This document shows positions 56,528-64,000 of a stretch of DNA of 64,000 bases, piece by piece. Position 1 is the stretch's first letter, and each line of letters starts with the position of its first letter. The translations under genes were made by a program, and so were the position numbers. The notes beneath the pieces were generated by a model, which was not told where the DNA came from, made no database searches, and saw only the letters and a list, made by a program, of their open reading frames with translations. This stretch comes from Curtobacterium sp. ZW137 (GTDB lineage: Bacteria > Actinomycetota > Actinomycetes > Actinomycetales > Microbacteriaceae), in the NCBI RefSeq assembly GCF_003762905.1, contig NZ_RJKS01000002.1, forward strand, positions 1 through 64,000, read 5' to 3'.

Positions 56528-56917
56528 TTACGCCGAGTGCTCGGCTGCGGACGCGGCAGCAGCGACGTCGAGCGGGATGGTCGGGCAGTCCGACCAGAGG
56601 CGCTCGAGCGAGTAGTACTGGCGGTCTTCTTCGTGGAAGACGTGCACGACGACATCACCGAAGTCGATGAGGACCCAGCGGCCTTCGCTCCGACCTTCGC
56701 GACGGAGGGTCTTCGCGCCCGCCTGGAGCATGCGGTCCTCGACCTCGTCGGCGATGGCCATCACGTTGCGCTCGTTGCGCCCCGTGGCGAGCAGGAACAC
56801 GTCGGTGAGCTGCAGGGGGCCGGTCACGTCGAGGGCGACGAGGTCTTCGGCCTGCTTGGCGTCGGCCGCACCAGCGGCGACCTGCACGAGTTCCAGTGCG
56901 CGTGTGGAGGCGGTCAC
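56528..56917 (-). CDS. rsfS: Ribosome silencing factor RsfS
   Basis: A 129-residue protein of the DUF143/RsfS family that binds ribosomal protein L14 and keeps the subunits apart when nutrients fall. DLVALDVTGPLQLTDVFLLATG and RWVLIDFGDVVVHVFHEEDRQYYSLERLW are diagnostic. I chose GTG at 56917 because AAGGA is 5 nt upstream and family members start here. It has a likely promoter of its own in the 116-bp gap before it. It lies downstream of nadD and upstream of tRNA-Ala, as usual in relatives. Confidence 0.95.
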   Translation of the reverse strand: MTASTRALELVQVAAGAADAKQAEDLVALDVTGPLQLTDVFLLATGRNERNVMAIADEVEDRMLQAGAKTLRREGRSEGRWVLIDFGDVVVHVFHEEDRQYYSLERLWSDCPTIPLDVAAAASAAEHSA

Positions 56918-56962
56918 GGAGTCCTTCCGGTTGTCATCCAGCACGGTGCCGGATCGGACACG

Positions 56963-56968
56963 ATCATA
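56963..56968 (-). promoter_or_regulatory. -10 box for rsfS
   Basis: TATGAT on the minus strand, 46 bp before the rsfS start, is a strong -10. It suggests that rsfS is also transcribed apart from the operon. Confidence 0.5.
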
Positions 56969-57033
56969 AGCCACGCCACCGACGGCGGCGAGGGCGGGGC
57001 GCGACGGGGAGTCGGCCCCTCGGGAGAGCGGGG

Positions 57034-58599
57034 TCAGCCGCCGAAGAAGTTCGTCGACACCAGGGCGACGACGATCACGGCGGCCGCGGCGACGCAGACG
57101 CTGCCGACGGTCACGGCGAGCACGACCGGCACACGCGATTCCTTCGGCTTCGCGGCGGCGAGCACCACCTGCCGGGTCGAGGTGTGGCTCGACACGGCAC
57201 GACTGGCACGCACGGGGCTGGCGTCGGTCTCGGGCTGCTCGTCGTGCTGCTCGAGGAGGCGGTCGACCTCGGCGCCGTCGATCGGCCGGTGCGAGCCGGT
57301 CGAGGACAGCGAGGCGGGCAGGTCGATCGATCCGGTGAGGATGACCTCGCCGGTGGCGTTCAGCGCGCCCGTGGGGTCGGCCAGGGCGGAGTTCGGCAGG
57401 ATGATCGCGTTCGTCCGGGTCTCGGCGATCCGGCGCGTGCCGGTCTCCTCGTCGTGGACCTCGGTGTCGTGCGAGTCGTGCGCCTGCGTGGACCAGTGCC
57501 CCACCGGCGGTTCGAAGGCGGTCGTCAGCGGCTTCGGCTCGGGCGTGCGGCGGAACGCGACACCGGGAGCGTCGTCCGCCGGCTGCGGGGCGCTCTGGAC
57601 GGGGACCTCGTTGGTGTCGTCGTCCTCGGCGTCGAGCGAGAGCGGGAACACCCCGGGGGTGGCTGCGGCGGCGGCGGTCGGAGCCGGCGGGACCGTGGCG
57701 ATCGGCGCAGCGTCAGCGGGCGCTGCGTCGACCGGCGCTGCGTCGGCAGGCGCTGCGTCGGCCGGCGCTGCGTCGGCCGGTGCGGCATCGTTCGTCGCAG
57801 GTTCTGCAACGGGGGTCGGCTGCTCGACGGCGGCCTGGTCGTCTGCGGACTGGGGCGCCCACGTCGAACGGTGCCGGCGCGGTTCCTCGGCGTGCGCGGC
57901 TGCTTCCTCGAGCGGCTCGAGCGCATCCGGTGACCCGTCGGCGGAGGTCGCCTGTTCCACCGCGGCGTCGTCGAGCCGCGTGGTCTCGGGGGTGGGTTCC
58001 TGCCAGTCCGACGGCGCGGCGTGCGGCTCGGGAGCGGACACCGGCGCACCGGATGCGGGCGACCCGACCGATGCGGCAGCGGGCCCGGCAGCAGGCGCAG
58101 GCGCGGGCGCGCTCGGACCGGCGAACCCGGACGGGGCGGTCGGCGGGGTGGTCTGCTCGTCGTCGTCCTCCAGCGACGCGACGGTCCCGAGGACGTCCTG
58201 CACGGTGCGGTCCGAGGACTGCGGCGTGGGGTTCTGGAGCGGGACCGGTCGGACACCCTGCCCCTCGGCCTCGCGCATCTGCCGGATCTGGCGACGGGTG
58301 AGTCCACCGGTGCCCGGGACGATCTCGGTCGCGGATGCCGGCGGCTGCTCGGGCACACCACCGGCGGGGAACTGCACCGGCACGGACCCGGGCGCGGATG
58401 CGATCGGCGCAGCGGACTGCGCCGGCGCGGGTGCAGCCGGCGCGACGTGCGAACCGGGTCGGCGACGAGCGCCGGGCTCCGGGGTGGTGGAGGGGACGGT
58501 CGGCGGCGGGGTCACGGGCTGCGCGCCGCCCGAGGCGGCGCGCTCGCGCTCGCGCGCCTGACGCCGCGACAGTGGCGGCTGCGCGTCGGACGGACTCAT
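57034..58599 (-). CDS. Long Ala/Pro-rich protein with a C-terminal membrane anchor
   Basis: A 521-residue protein of unknown function. Residues 1-450 are low in hydrophobicity and rich in Ala, Pro, Glu and Asp. A conserved-looking [17 protein letters not shown] segment (about 120-136) and a run of five-residue repeats ([10 protein letters not shown]) occur, and one helix ([22 protein letters not shown]) ends the chain, so the bulk should be cytosolic. The ATG overlaps the nadD stop as ATGA. The position between nadD and rsfS is one where actinobacteria often carry a variable protein. Disordered length and repeats suggest fast change. Confidence 0.75.
   Translation of the reverse strand: MSPSDAQPPLSRRQARERERAASGGAQPVTPPPTVPSTTPEPGARRRPGSHVAPAAPAPAQSAAPIASAPGSVPVQFPAGGVPEQPPASATEIVPGTGGLTRRQIRQMREAEGQGVRPVPLQNPTPQSSDRTVQDVLGTVASLEDDDEQTTPPTAPSGFAGPSAPAPAPAAGPAAASVGSPASGAPVSAPEPHAAPSDWQEPTPETTRLDDAAVEQATSADGSPDALEPLEEAAAHAEEPRRHRSTWAPQSADDQAAVEQPTPVAEPATNDAAPADAAPADAAPADAAPVDAAPADAAPIATVPPAPTAAAAATPGVFPLSLDAEDDDTNEVPVQSAPQPADDAPGVAFRRTPEPKPLTTAFEPPVGHWSTQAHDSHDTEVHDEETGTRRIAETRTNAIILPNSALADPTGALNATGEVILTGSIDLPASLSSTGSHRPIDGAEVDRLLEQHDEQPETDASPVRASRAVSSHTSTRQVVLAAAKPKESRVPVVLAVTVGSVCVAAAAVIVVALVSTNFFGG
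57708..57788. repeat. 15-bp tandem repeats in the 521-aa gene
   Basis: The unit GGCGCTGCGTCGGCC is repeated about five times with small changes and encodes AAPAD pentapeptides. Confidence 0.85.
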
Positions 58600-59195
58600 G
58601 CAACGCTCCGATACAGATGGTGCTTGGTGATGTACTGGACGACACCGTCGGGGACCAAGTACCACACGGGATTCCCGCGTTTCACCCGGTCGCGGCAGTC
58701 GGTCGACGATATGGCCAGCGCGGGGACTTCGAGCAAGCTTACGTCGCGCTCGGGCAATCCGGTGATGCTCAAGTTGTGCCCTGGGCGGGTCACGGCGACG
58801 AAGTGCGCGAGGTCCCAGAGGCCATCATGGTCTTTCCAGTCGACAATCTGCTGGACAGCGTCTGCGCCGGAGATGAAGACGAGCTGTGCGTCGGGGCGCT
58901 GGTCGTGCAGGTCCCGGAGCGTGTCCACCGTGTAGGTCGGGCCGGGACGGTCGATGTCCACGCGGCTGACGGTGAACATCGGGTTCGATGCGGTCGCGAT
59001 GACCGTCATCAGGTAGCGGTGCTCCGCGTCGGTCACACCGGACTTCATGTACGGCTGTCCGGTGGGGACGAAGACCACTTCGTCGAGGTCGAACGACTTC
59101 GCGACTTCGGACGCGGCCACGAGGTGACCGTGGTGGATGGGGTCGAACGTCCCGCCCATCACACCGATGCGCGGTCGCCCCGAGCTCTCGAGCAT
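58596..59195 (-). CDS. nadD: Nicotinate-nucleotide adenylyltransferase
   Basis: A 199-residue enzyme that adenylylates nicotinate mononucleotide in NAD synthesis. The nucleotidyltransferase motif is [15 protein letters not shown] (GTFDPxHxGH). The second motif is [12 protein letters not shown] (ISSTxxR). ATG at 59195 follows the small membrane gene by 11 bp. It is coupled by ATGA overlap to the 521-aa gene downstream. Confidence 0.97.
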   Translation of the reverse strand: MLESSGRPRIGVMGGTFDPIHHGHLVAASEVAKSFDLDEVVFVPTGQPYMKSGVTDAEHRYLMTVIATASNPMFTVSRVDIDRPGPTYTVDTLRDLHDQRPDAQLVFISGADAVQQIVDWKDHDGLWDLAHFVAVTRPGHNLSITGLPERDVSLLEVPALAISSTDCRDRVKRGNPVWYLVPDGVVQYITKHHLYRSVA

Positions 59196-59206
59196 CGAGC
59201 AGTGCG

Positions 59207-59407
59207 TCAGATCTTGGTGTGGCCGAACTCGTCCACACCGGTCTCGTGGGTGCGGGTGGCTTCGAACTTGTTCGAGTGGCGGTACGCGACGTCACGGAAG
59301 GACCACGTGACGAACCCGAGGAACGCGAAGAACGCGGCAGCCACGACCGGGAAGATGAACGCGGGGACCGACGAGGCGTGCTCGGCGGCTTCAGCGAGGA
59401 GGGTCAT
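59207..59407 (-). CDS. Small membrane protein between proA and nadD
   Basis: A 66-residue protein with one helix (about 15-36, [19 protein letters not shown]) and a polar tail ending HTKI. I do not know a function. It stands in the operon 41 bp after proA and 11 bp before nadD. I recall short proteins at this place in Microbacteriaceae but cannot verify that here. Confidence 0.75.
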   Translation of the reverse strand: MTLLAEAAEHASSVPAFIFPVVAAAFFAFLGFVTWSFRDVAYRHSNKFEATRTHETGVDEFGHTKI

Positions 59408-59448
59408 GGTGCGATGCTCCGATCGGTCGAGGAAGGCTGCGGACCAGT

Positions 59449-60714
59449 CTAGCCGCGGATCTGGCCCTGTCCGCGCACGACCCACTTCGTGCTGGTCAGT
59501 TCGGGCAGCCCCATCGGCCCCCTGGCGTGCAACTTCTGCGTGGAGATGCCGACCTCGGCGCCGAAGCCGAACTCGCCGCCGTCGGTGAAACGCGTCGACG
59601 CGTTCACCATCACGACCGCCGAGTCCACCGCGGCGAGGAACCGCTCCGCCGTGTCGACGTCGTTCGTGACGATGGACTCGGTGTGGTGCGTGGACCACTG
59701 CGCGATGTGCGCCATCGCGGCGTCGACGTCCGGCACGACGCGGATCGAGAGGTCGAGGTCCATCGACTCCGTGGCCCAGTCGACGTCCGTGGCCCGGAGC
59801 ACGCCCGGCACGATCGCCCGGGTCTCGTCGTCCCCGCGGAGCGTCACGCCCGCGGCACGGAGCCGGGCGGCGAGCGTCGGGAGGAGCCGTTCGGCGGCGG
59901 ACCGGTGCACCAACAGCGTCTCGAGGGCGTTGCACACGCTCGGGCGCTGCACCTTGCTGTTCAGCACGATGTCGACGGAGCGGTCGAGCGGCGCGGACTC
60001 GTCGAGGAAGACGTGCACGACGCCGGCGCCGGTCTCGATCACGGGGACCTGGGACTCGGTGACCACCGTCTGGATGAGCGACGCGCTGCCCCGCGGGATG
60101 AGCACGTCGACCAGCCCGCGGGCACGCATCAGTTCGGTCGCGCCCTGCCGCCCGAACTCGTCGATCGTCTGCACGACCGCCCGCGGGAGCCCGACGGACT
60201 CGACGGCGTCCTGCAGCCGGGCGACGAGCACCGCGTTCGTGCGCTCGGCAGCGGACCCGCCGCGGAGCACGACCGCGTTGCCGCTCTTCAGGGCGAGGCT
60301 GGCGATGTCCACCGTGACGTTCGGACGCGCTTCGTAGATCGCACCGACGACCCCGAACGGAACCCGGACCTGGGAGAGCTGCAGGCCGTTCGGCAGGACG
60401 GACCCGCGGACCGACTGCCCGACCGGGTCGGTGAGACCGACCACGTGCTCCACCGCGACCGCGAGCGCTTCGATCCGGGCGGGGTCGAGCCGCAGCCGGT
60501 CGAGCAGGCCACCGGAGAGCCCGCTGTCCTCACCGGCGACGAGGTCACCGTGGTTCGCGGCGACGATCTCGTCGGTCGCGGCCCGGACCGCTCGGGCGAT
60601 GGCTCGGAGCGCGCTGTCCTTGACCGCGATGGTCGCCGTCGCGAGTGCGGCGGCCGCAGCGCGTGACGCGACGAGCTTGTCCGTGAGGGTCGGTGCGGGT
60701 GCGGTCAGCGACAT
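59449..60714 (-). CDS. proA: Glutamate-5-semialdehyde dehydrogenase
   Basis: A 421-residue ALDH-fold reductase for the second step of proline synthesis: gamma-glutamyl phosphate plus NADPH to the semialdehyde. VPFGVVGAIYEARPNVTVD is the cofactor region. The catalytic Cys is in KVQRPSVCNALETLLVH. It ends STRFTDGGEFGFGAEVGIST and LTSTKWVVRGQGQ. It lies 49 bp after proB. Confidence 0.97.
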   Translation of the reverse strand: MSLTAPAPTLTDKLVASRAAAAALATATIAVKDSALRAIARAVRAATDEIVAANHGDLVAGEDSGLSGGLLDRLRLDPARIEALAVAVEHVVGLTDPVGQSVRGSVLPNGLQLSQVRVPFGVVGAIYEARPNVTVDIASLALKSGNAVVLRGGSAAERTNAVLVARLQDAVESVGLPRAVVQTIDEFGRQGATELMRARGLVDVLIPRGSASLIQTVVTESQVPVIETGAGVVHVFLDESAPLDRSVDIVLNSKVQRPSVCNALETLLVHRSAAERLLPTLAARLRAAGVTLRGDDETRAIVPGVLRATDVDWATESMDLDLSIRVVPDVDAAMAHIAQWSTHHTESIVTNDVDTAERFLAAVDSAVVMVNASTRFTDGGEFGFGAEVGISTQKLHARGPMGLPELTSTKWVVRGQGQIRG

Positions 60715-60763
60715 GGCTCGATTGTAGGTCGGCCACCAGCACCGTGACGGTGCGCGACGCCCG

Positions 60764-61582
60764 TCAGGGGCGTGGGGCCGCGTGGAACCAGGTGCCGACG
60801 GGCTCGCCCGCCAGTGCCTGCTCCACGAGCGCGGTCGCCGTCACGAGGACCGACGTGCCCGCCTCCGCGGCGAGCCGGGCCGCGGCGACCTTCGTGCCGG
60901 CTCCCCCGGTGCCGACCCCGGACTTGCCCACCGATCCGAACGTGACCCCGGCGAGCTCGTCGCCGAACGGGACCTCGTCGATGCGGGTGGCCCCCGGCAG
61001 CTCCGGCGGCCGCGTGTACAGGGCTTCGACGTCGGAGAGCAGCACGAGCGCGTCGGCGCCGAGCAGCCGCGCCACCAGGGCCGCGAGCCGGTCGTTGTCG
61101 CCGAAGCGGATCTCGTGCGTGGCGACCGTGTCGTTCTCGTTGACGATCGGGAGCACCCGGAGCGCGAGCAGCCGGTCGATCGCCCGCTGCGCGTTCACCC
61201 GGTGCGTGGGGTTCTGCAGGTCCCCGGCGGTCAGCAGGATCTGCGCCGCGACGACGTCGTGCCGGTCGAGCTGCTGCTGGTACCGGAACATCAGGACGTT
61301 CTGCCCGGTGGCCGCAGCCGCCTGTTGGGTGGCGAGGTCGTCCGGGCGGCCCTCGAGCCCGAGGAACGGGAACCCGGTCGCGATCGCCCCCGAGGAGACG
61401 AGCACGACCTCGGTCCCCCGCCCGTACGCCGCGGCCAGGGCATCGACGAGGGCACCGATCTGCCCGGTGTTCTCCCCGCTGACCGACGAGGAACCGACCT
61501 TCACGACGATCCGGCGGGCGCGCGGGATGTCCGAGCGCTCCCGGACGGTGCCGAGCGCGGTGCGGTTCGTCGTGTCGGTCAT
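60764..61582 (-). CDS. proB: Glutamate 5-kinase (no PUA domain)
   Basis: A 272-residue amino-acid kinase for the first step of proline synthesis. VVKVGSSSVSGENTGQ and VVLVSSGAIATGFPFLG are the ATP/glutamate loops. NENDTVATHEIRFGDNDRLAALVA and GTGGAGTKVAAARLA complete the fold. The chain stops after the kinase domain, lacking the roughly 100-residue PUA domain of E. coli ProB. ATG at 61582 is 7 bp after the obgE stop. Confidence 0.96.
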   Translation of the reverse strand: MTDTTNRTALGTVRERSDIPRARRIVVKVGSSSVSGENTGQIGALVDALAAAYGRGTEVVLVSSGAIATGFPFLGLEGRPDDLATQQAAAATGQNVLMFRYQQQLDRHDVVAAQILLTAGDLQNPTHRVNAQRAIDRLLALRVLPIVNENDTVATHEIRFGDNDRLAALVARLLGADALVLLSDVEALYTRPPELPGATRIDEVPFGDELAGVTFGSVGKSGVGTGGAGTKVAAARLAAEAGTSVLVTATALVEQALAGEPVGTWFHAAPRP

Positions 61583-61589
61583 GCCCGGA

Positions 61590-63149
61590 TCAGTCCCTGC
61601 TGTCGCTGCCGTCGTCGCCGGCCGCGCTGCCGCTGGCCGCGCTGTCTCCGTCGTCCGCCCAGAGCCCGGAGACGCGCTCCTGCTCGAGCTCGGCACGTGC
61701 TGCGGCCTTGGCGTCCATCCGCTCGAAGTACTCCTCGCGGCGCTGGTTGCGGGTCGGGCGCATGTTCATGTCGACACGGGCATCCGTTCCGCGGGCGCTC
61801 GTGATGAGCTCCGCGGTGGACGTGAGCGTCGGCTCCCAGTCGAAGATCATGCCGCCGTCGCCGCCGATGACGACGGTCGACCCCGCGACGGCGCCGGCCT
61901 TGAACAGGCCGTCCTCGACGCCGAGCTTGGCGAGCCGGTCGGCGAGGTAGCCGATCGCCTCTTCGTTCTCGAAGTCGGTCTGCTGCACCCAGCGCTCCGG
62001 CTTCGACCCGCGGACGCGGTAGAAGCGGTGCTCCTCGCCGCCCTCGGCCTTGACCGTGAACCCGCCCTTGGCGTCGACGGCCTTCGGGCGGATGATGATG
62101 CGCTCGGCTGCGGGCTCGGACGCCTTCGCCGCGCGGGCCTGCTCGACGATGCCACCCAGCGCGAACGAGAGCTCGCGGAGGCCCTGGTGGGACGCGGTCG
62201 AGATCGCGAAGACGCGGTAGCCGCGGGCTTCGAGCTCGGGGGTGACGAACGCGGCGAGTTCCGCGGCGTCCGGGACGTCGATCTTGTTGAGCGCGATGAG
62301 CTGGGGGCGCTCGAGGAGCGGCACCTGCCCCTCCGGCACCGGGTACCGCTCGAGCTCGCGGAGCAGCACGTCGAGGTCGCTGATCGGGTCACGGCCCGGG
62401 TCGAGCGTGGCGCAGTCGATGACGTGCAGGAGCACCTCGCAGCGCTCGACGTGGCGGAGGAACTCGAGGCCGAGGCCCTTGCCCTCCGATGCGCCCTCGA
62501 TCAGCCCGGGGACGTCGGCGACGGTGAAGCGCACCTCACCGGACTCGACGACGCCGAGGTTCGGGGTGAGGGTCGTGAACGGGTAGTCCGCGATCTTCGG
62601 CTTCGCGGCGGAGATCGCGGCGATGAGCGAGGACTTGCCGGCGCTCGGGTACCCGACGAGTGCGACGTCGGCGATGGTCTTCAGCTCGAGCCGGACGTCG
62701 CCGCCTTCGCCTTCGGTGCCGAGGAGCGCGAACCCGGGGGCCTTGCGCTTCGTGGTCGCGAGTGCGGCGTTGCCGAGACCACCCTGACCGCCCTGGGCCA
62801 CGACGACGCGCATGCCGGGCTCGGTCATGTCGGCGAGCAGGTCGCCGTTGTCCTCGTACACCACGGTGCCGACGGGCACGGGCAGCTCGAGGACCTCACC
62901 GGAGACCCCGCTGCGCATGTCGCCCATGCCGGGCTGACCGTTCTTGCTGGAGCGGTGCGGCGACCGGTGGTAGCCGAGCAGGGTCGTGACCTGGGGGTCG
63001 GCGACGAGGACGATGTCCCCACCGTCACCGCCGTTGCCGCCGTCCGGGCCGGCAAGCGGCTTGAACTTCTCGCGACGAACGGACACGCAGCCGTTGCCGC
63101 CGTTCCCCGCGCTGAGGTGCAGGATCACGTCGTCGACGAACGTCGCCAT
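61590..63149 (-). CDS. obgE: Obg GTPase (CgtA)
   Basis: A 519-residue GTPase for late 50S assembly and growth control. The glycine-rich Obg fold ([20 protein letters not shown] onward) spans about 1-160. The G domain has G1 [11 protein letters not shown]3 [16 protein letters not shown] and G4 NKID. A C-terminal OCT domain and a charged tail follow. It is separated from rpmA by a hairpin. Confidence 0.98.
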   Translation of the reverse strand: MATFVDDVILHLSAGNGGNGCVSVRREKFKPLAGPDGGNGGDGGDIVLVADPQVTTLLGYHRSPHRSSKNGQPGMGDMRSGVSGEVLELPVPVGTVVYEDNGDLLADMTEPGMRVVVAQGGQGGLGNAALATTKRKAPGFALLGTEGEGGDVRLELKTIADVALVGYPSAGKSSLIAAISAAKPKIADYPFTTLTPNLGVVESGEVRFTVADVPGLIEGASEGKGLGLEFLRHVERCEVLLHVIDCATLDPGRDPISDLDVLLRELERYPVPEGQVPLLERPQLIALNKIDVPDAAELAAFVTPELEARGYRVFAISTASHQGLRELSFALGGIVEQARAAKASEPAAERIIIRPKAVDAKGGFTVKAEGGEEHRFYRVRGSKPERWVQQTDFENEEAIGYLADRLAKLGVEDGLFKAGAVAGSTVVIGGDGGMIFDWEPTLTSTAELITSARGTDARVDMNMRPTRNQRREEYFERMDAKAAARAELEQERVSGLWADDGDSAASGSAAGDDGSDSRD

Positions 63150-63177
63150 CGGGTGTCACTCTTTCGTAGAAATGGGA

Positions 63178-63208
63178 AGGAGGGGCAGGCACTCGGCCTG
63201 CCCCTCCT
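63178..63208 (-). terminator. Hairpin between rpmA and obgE
   Basis: AGGAGGGGCAGGC (63178-63190) pairs with GCCTGCCCCTCCT (63196-63208), loop ACTCG. It lies 27 bp after the rpmA stop and 28 bp before the obgE start, so it probably lowers transcription into the rest of the operon. Confidence 0.75.
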
Positions 63209-63235
63209 CCTGAAGTACTGCGTCGTCAGTGGTGC

Positions 63236-63487
63236 TTACGCGTTGACGATGTTGATGACCTTGCGGCCACCCTTGGTGCCGAACTCGACCGAGCCGGCTG
63301 CGAGGGCGAACAGCGTGTCGTCGCCACCGCGACCGACGTTCGCGCCCGGGTGGAAGTGCGTGCCGCGCTGGCGGACGATGATCTCACCGGCGTTGACGAC
63401 TTCGCCGCCGAACCGCTTCACGCCGAGGCGCTGTGCGTTCGAGTCGCGACCGTTGCGAGTGGAACTCGCACCCTTCTTGTGTGCCAT
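63236..63487 (-). CDS. rpmA: 50S ribosomal protein L27
   Basis: An 83-residue L27, whose N-terminal tail reaches the peptidyl transferase centre. It starts [20 protein letters not shown] and contains [21 protein letters not shown]. There is no extra N-terminal peptide of the kind cleaved in Firmicutes. It follows rplU by 14 bp. Confidence 0.99.
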   Translation of the reverse strand: MAHKKGASSTRNGRDSNAQRLGVKRFGGEVVNAGEIIVRQRGTHFHPGANVGRGGDDTLFALAAGSVEFGTKGGRKVINIVNA

Positions 63488-63501
63488 TGTCTACTCCCGC
63501 C

Positions 63502-63810
63502 TTACGCGATCTTCGTGACCTTGACGCGCGTGAGTTCCGCGCGGAAGCCCTGGCGCTTCTTGTAACCGGTCTTGTTCTTGAACTTCTGGATGATGACCTT
63601 CTTGCCGCGGAGGTCCTCGAGCACCTCGGCGGTGACGGTCACCTTGGCCAGGTCGGTCGCGGCGGAGGTGATGTTGTCACCGTCCACGAGGAGCACGGGC
63701 GCGAGCTCGATGTTGCCCTTGTCATCGGCCTTGGCGCGATCGATGGTGATGATCGTGCCGACCTCGACCTTCTCCTGACGGCCGCCGGCGCGCACTACTG
63801 CGTAAACCAC
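63502..63810 (-). CDS. rplU: 50S ribosomal protein L21
   Basis: A 102-residue L21 that binds 23S rRNA. It begins [18 protein letters not shown] and has [20 protein letters not shown] near the C-terminus, as expected. It is the first gene of the rplU-rpmA-obgE operon. A promoter lies about 130 bp upstream. Confidence 0.99.
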   Translation of the reverse strand: MVYAVVRAGGRQEKVEVGTIITIDRAKADDKGNIELAPVLLVDGDNITSAATDLAKVTVTAEVLEDLRGKKVIIQKFKNKTGYKKRQGFRAELTRVKVTKIA

Positions 63811-63943
63811 GTGGAAATCCTTACGTAACTCTGCTTGAGGGAAGTCTCGGGTGCCCAGGCGCGATCTGGCCGGTGGGAACCGGTGATCGGCGACACAGGC
63901 AGCAGGGCCGATTGACCAGACCGCACAGTGACACCAGGGATCG

Positions 63944-63973
63944 AGAATACTCGATGGGCATGGGTCCGGTCAA
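63944..63973 (-). promoter_or_regulatory. rplU operon promoter
   Basis: Minus strand TTGACC (63968-63973), an 18-bp spacer and TATTCT (63944-63949) make a good housekeeping promoter. It gives a leader of about 125 nt before rplU, in which I see no known regulatory fold. Confidence 0.7.
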
Positions 63974-64000
63974 ACGGCGACACGCACGTAGCATGTCTGA

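Noticed and set aside
1..64000. Insertion sequence, prophage or integrative element
   Set aside because: No transposase, integrase, phage structural or conjugation gene was found, and composition looks even throughout. Only short palindromic repeats suggest mobility.

Overview
The window is high-GC actinobacterial chromosome. Gene content and order fit the Microbacteriaceae, and the style resembles Curtobacterium (an inference; no rRNA is present to confirm it). Supporting points are the core order rplU-rpmA-obgE-proB-proA-nadD-rsfS-tRNA-Ala on one strand, an actinobacterial imuA-imuB-dnaE2 mutasome with LexA boxes, a CGYC mycoredoxin, a HelR-type RNA polymerase-recycling ATPase, GTG/TTG starts, and many genes whose start codon lies 6-8 nt after a TANNNT box (leaderless transcripts). 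I see no transposase, integrase, phage gene or CRISPR array.

Layout. 1-7.4 kb: phosphatase and M16 peptidase (minus), a TetR regulator with an upstream operator, a Tat-exported ferritin-like protein, a PEBP-family protein and pnp. 7.6-11.3 kb: a secreted coiled-coil/lysozyme-like protein, a flavin cluster (NADPH-FMN reductase, an 88-aa membrane peptide with Thr repeats, ApbE) and rpsO. 11.3-14.4 kb: VanZ, a membrane-anchored GH6 glucanase, and an M4 (protealysin-type) peptidase followed by its likely inhibitor emfourin. 14.5-20.6 kb: HelR, FKBP plus aldo/keto reductase (overlapping), an MFS exporter and YihY/BrkB. 20.7-27.6 kb: aspA, a PiT phosphate transporter coupled to a small membrane protein, a CPA1 Na+/H+ antiporter, and an ABC-2-like membrane protein followed by a 94-aa membrane protein. 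28-30.8 kb: a lone single-module NRPS-like enzyme (adenylation, carrier, thioesterase, no condensation domain). 30.9-39.5 kb: Nudix hydrolase, pabC, amidohydrolase, Fic protein, prolyl-oligopeptidase-type peptidase, CYTH-CHAD protein and mycoredoxin. 39.7-47.8 kb: SNF2 helicase, phosphotransferase, FUSC protein, a small protein and a two-component system. 47.8-56.3 kb: dnaE2, imuB, imuA, pabB and aldose epimerase. 56.3-63.8 kb: tRNA-Ala and the ribosome/proline/NAD operon.

How genes work together. imuA-imuB-dnaE2 form an SOS-controlled mutagenic translesion operon. Its leaderless promoter carries one LexA box between -35 and -10, and a second box lies 38 bp upstream. The M4 peptidase and emfourin look like an enzyme-inhibitor pair. 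The FMN reductase, repeat peptide and ApbE may form an extracytoplasmic flavinylation unit. pabB and pabC supply p-aminobenzoate for folate. proB and proA make proline.

The most unusual feature is a set of interspersed palindromic repeats in intergenic gaps. Family 1 (core CCTCCCGTCC) and the roughly 100-bp multi-stem family 2 recur across the window. Family 1 half-sites also read in frame inside pabB and at the C-terminus of the phosphotransferase.
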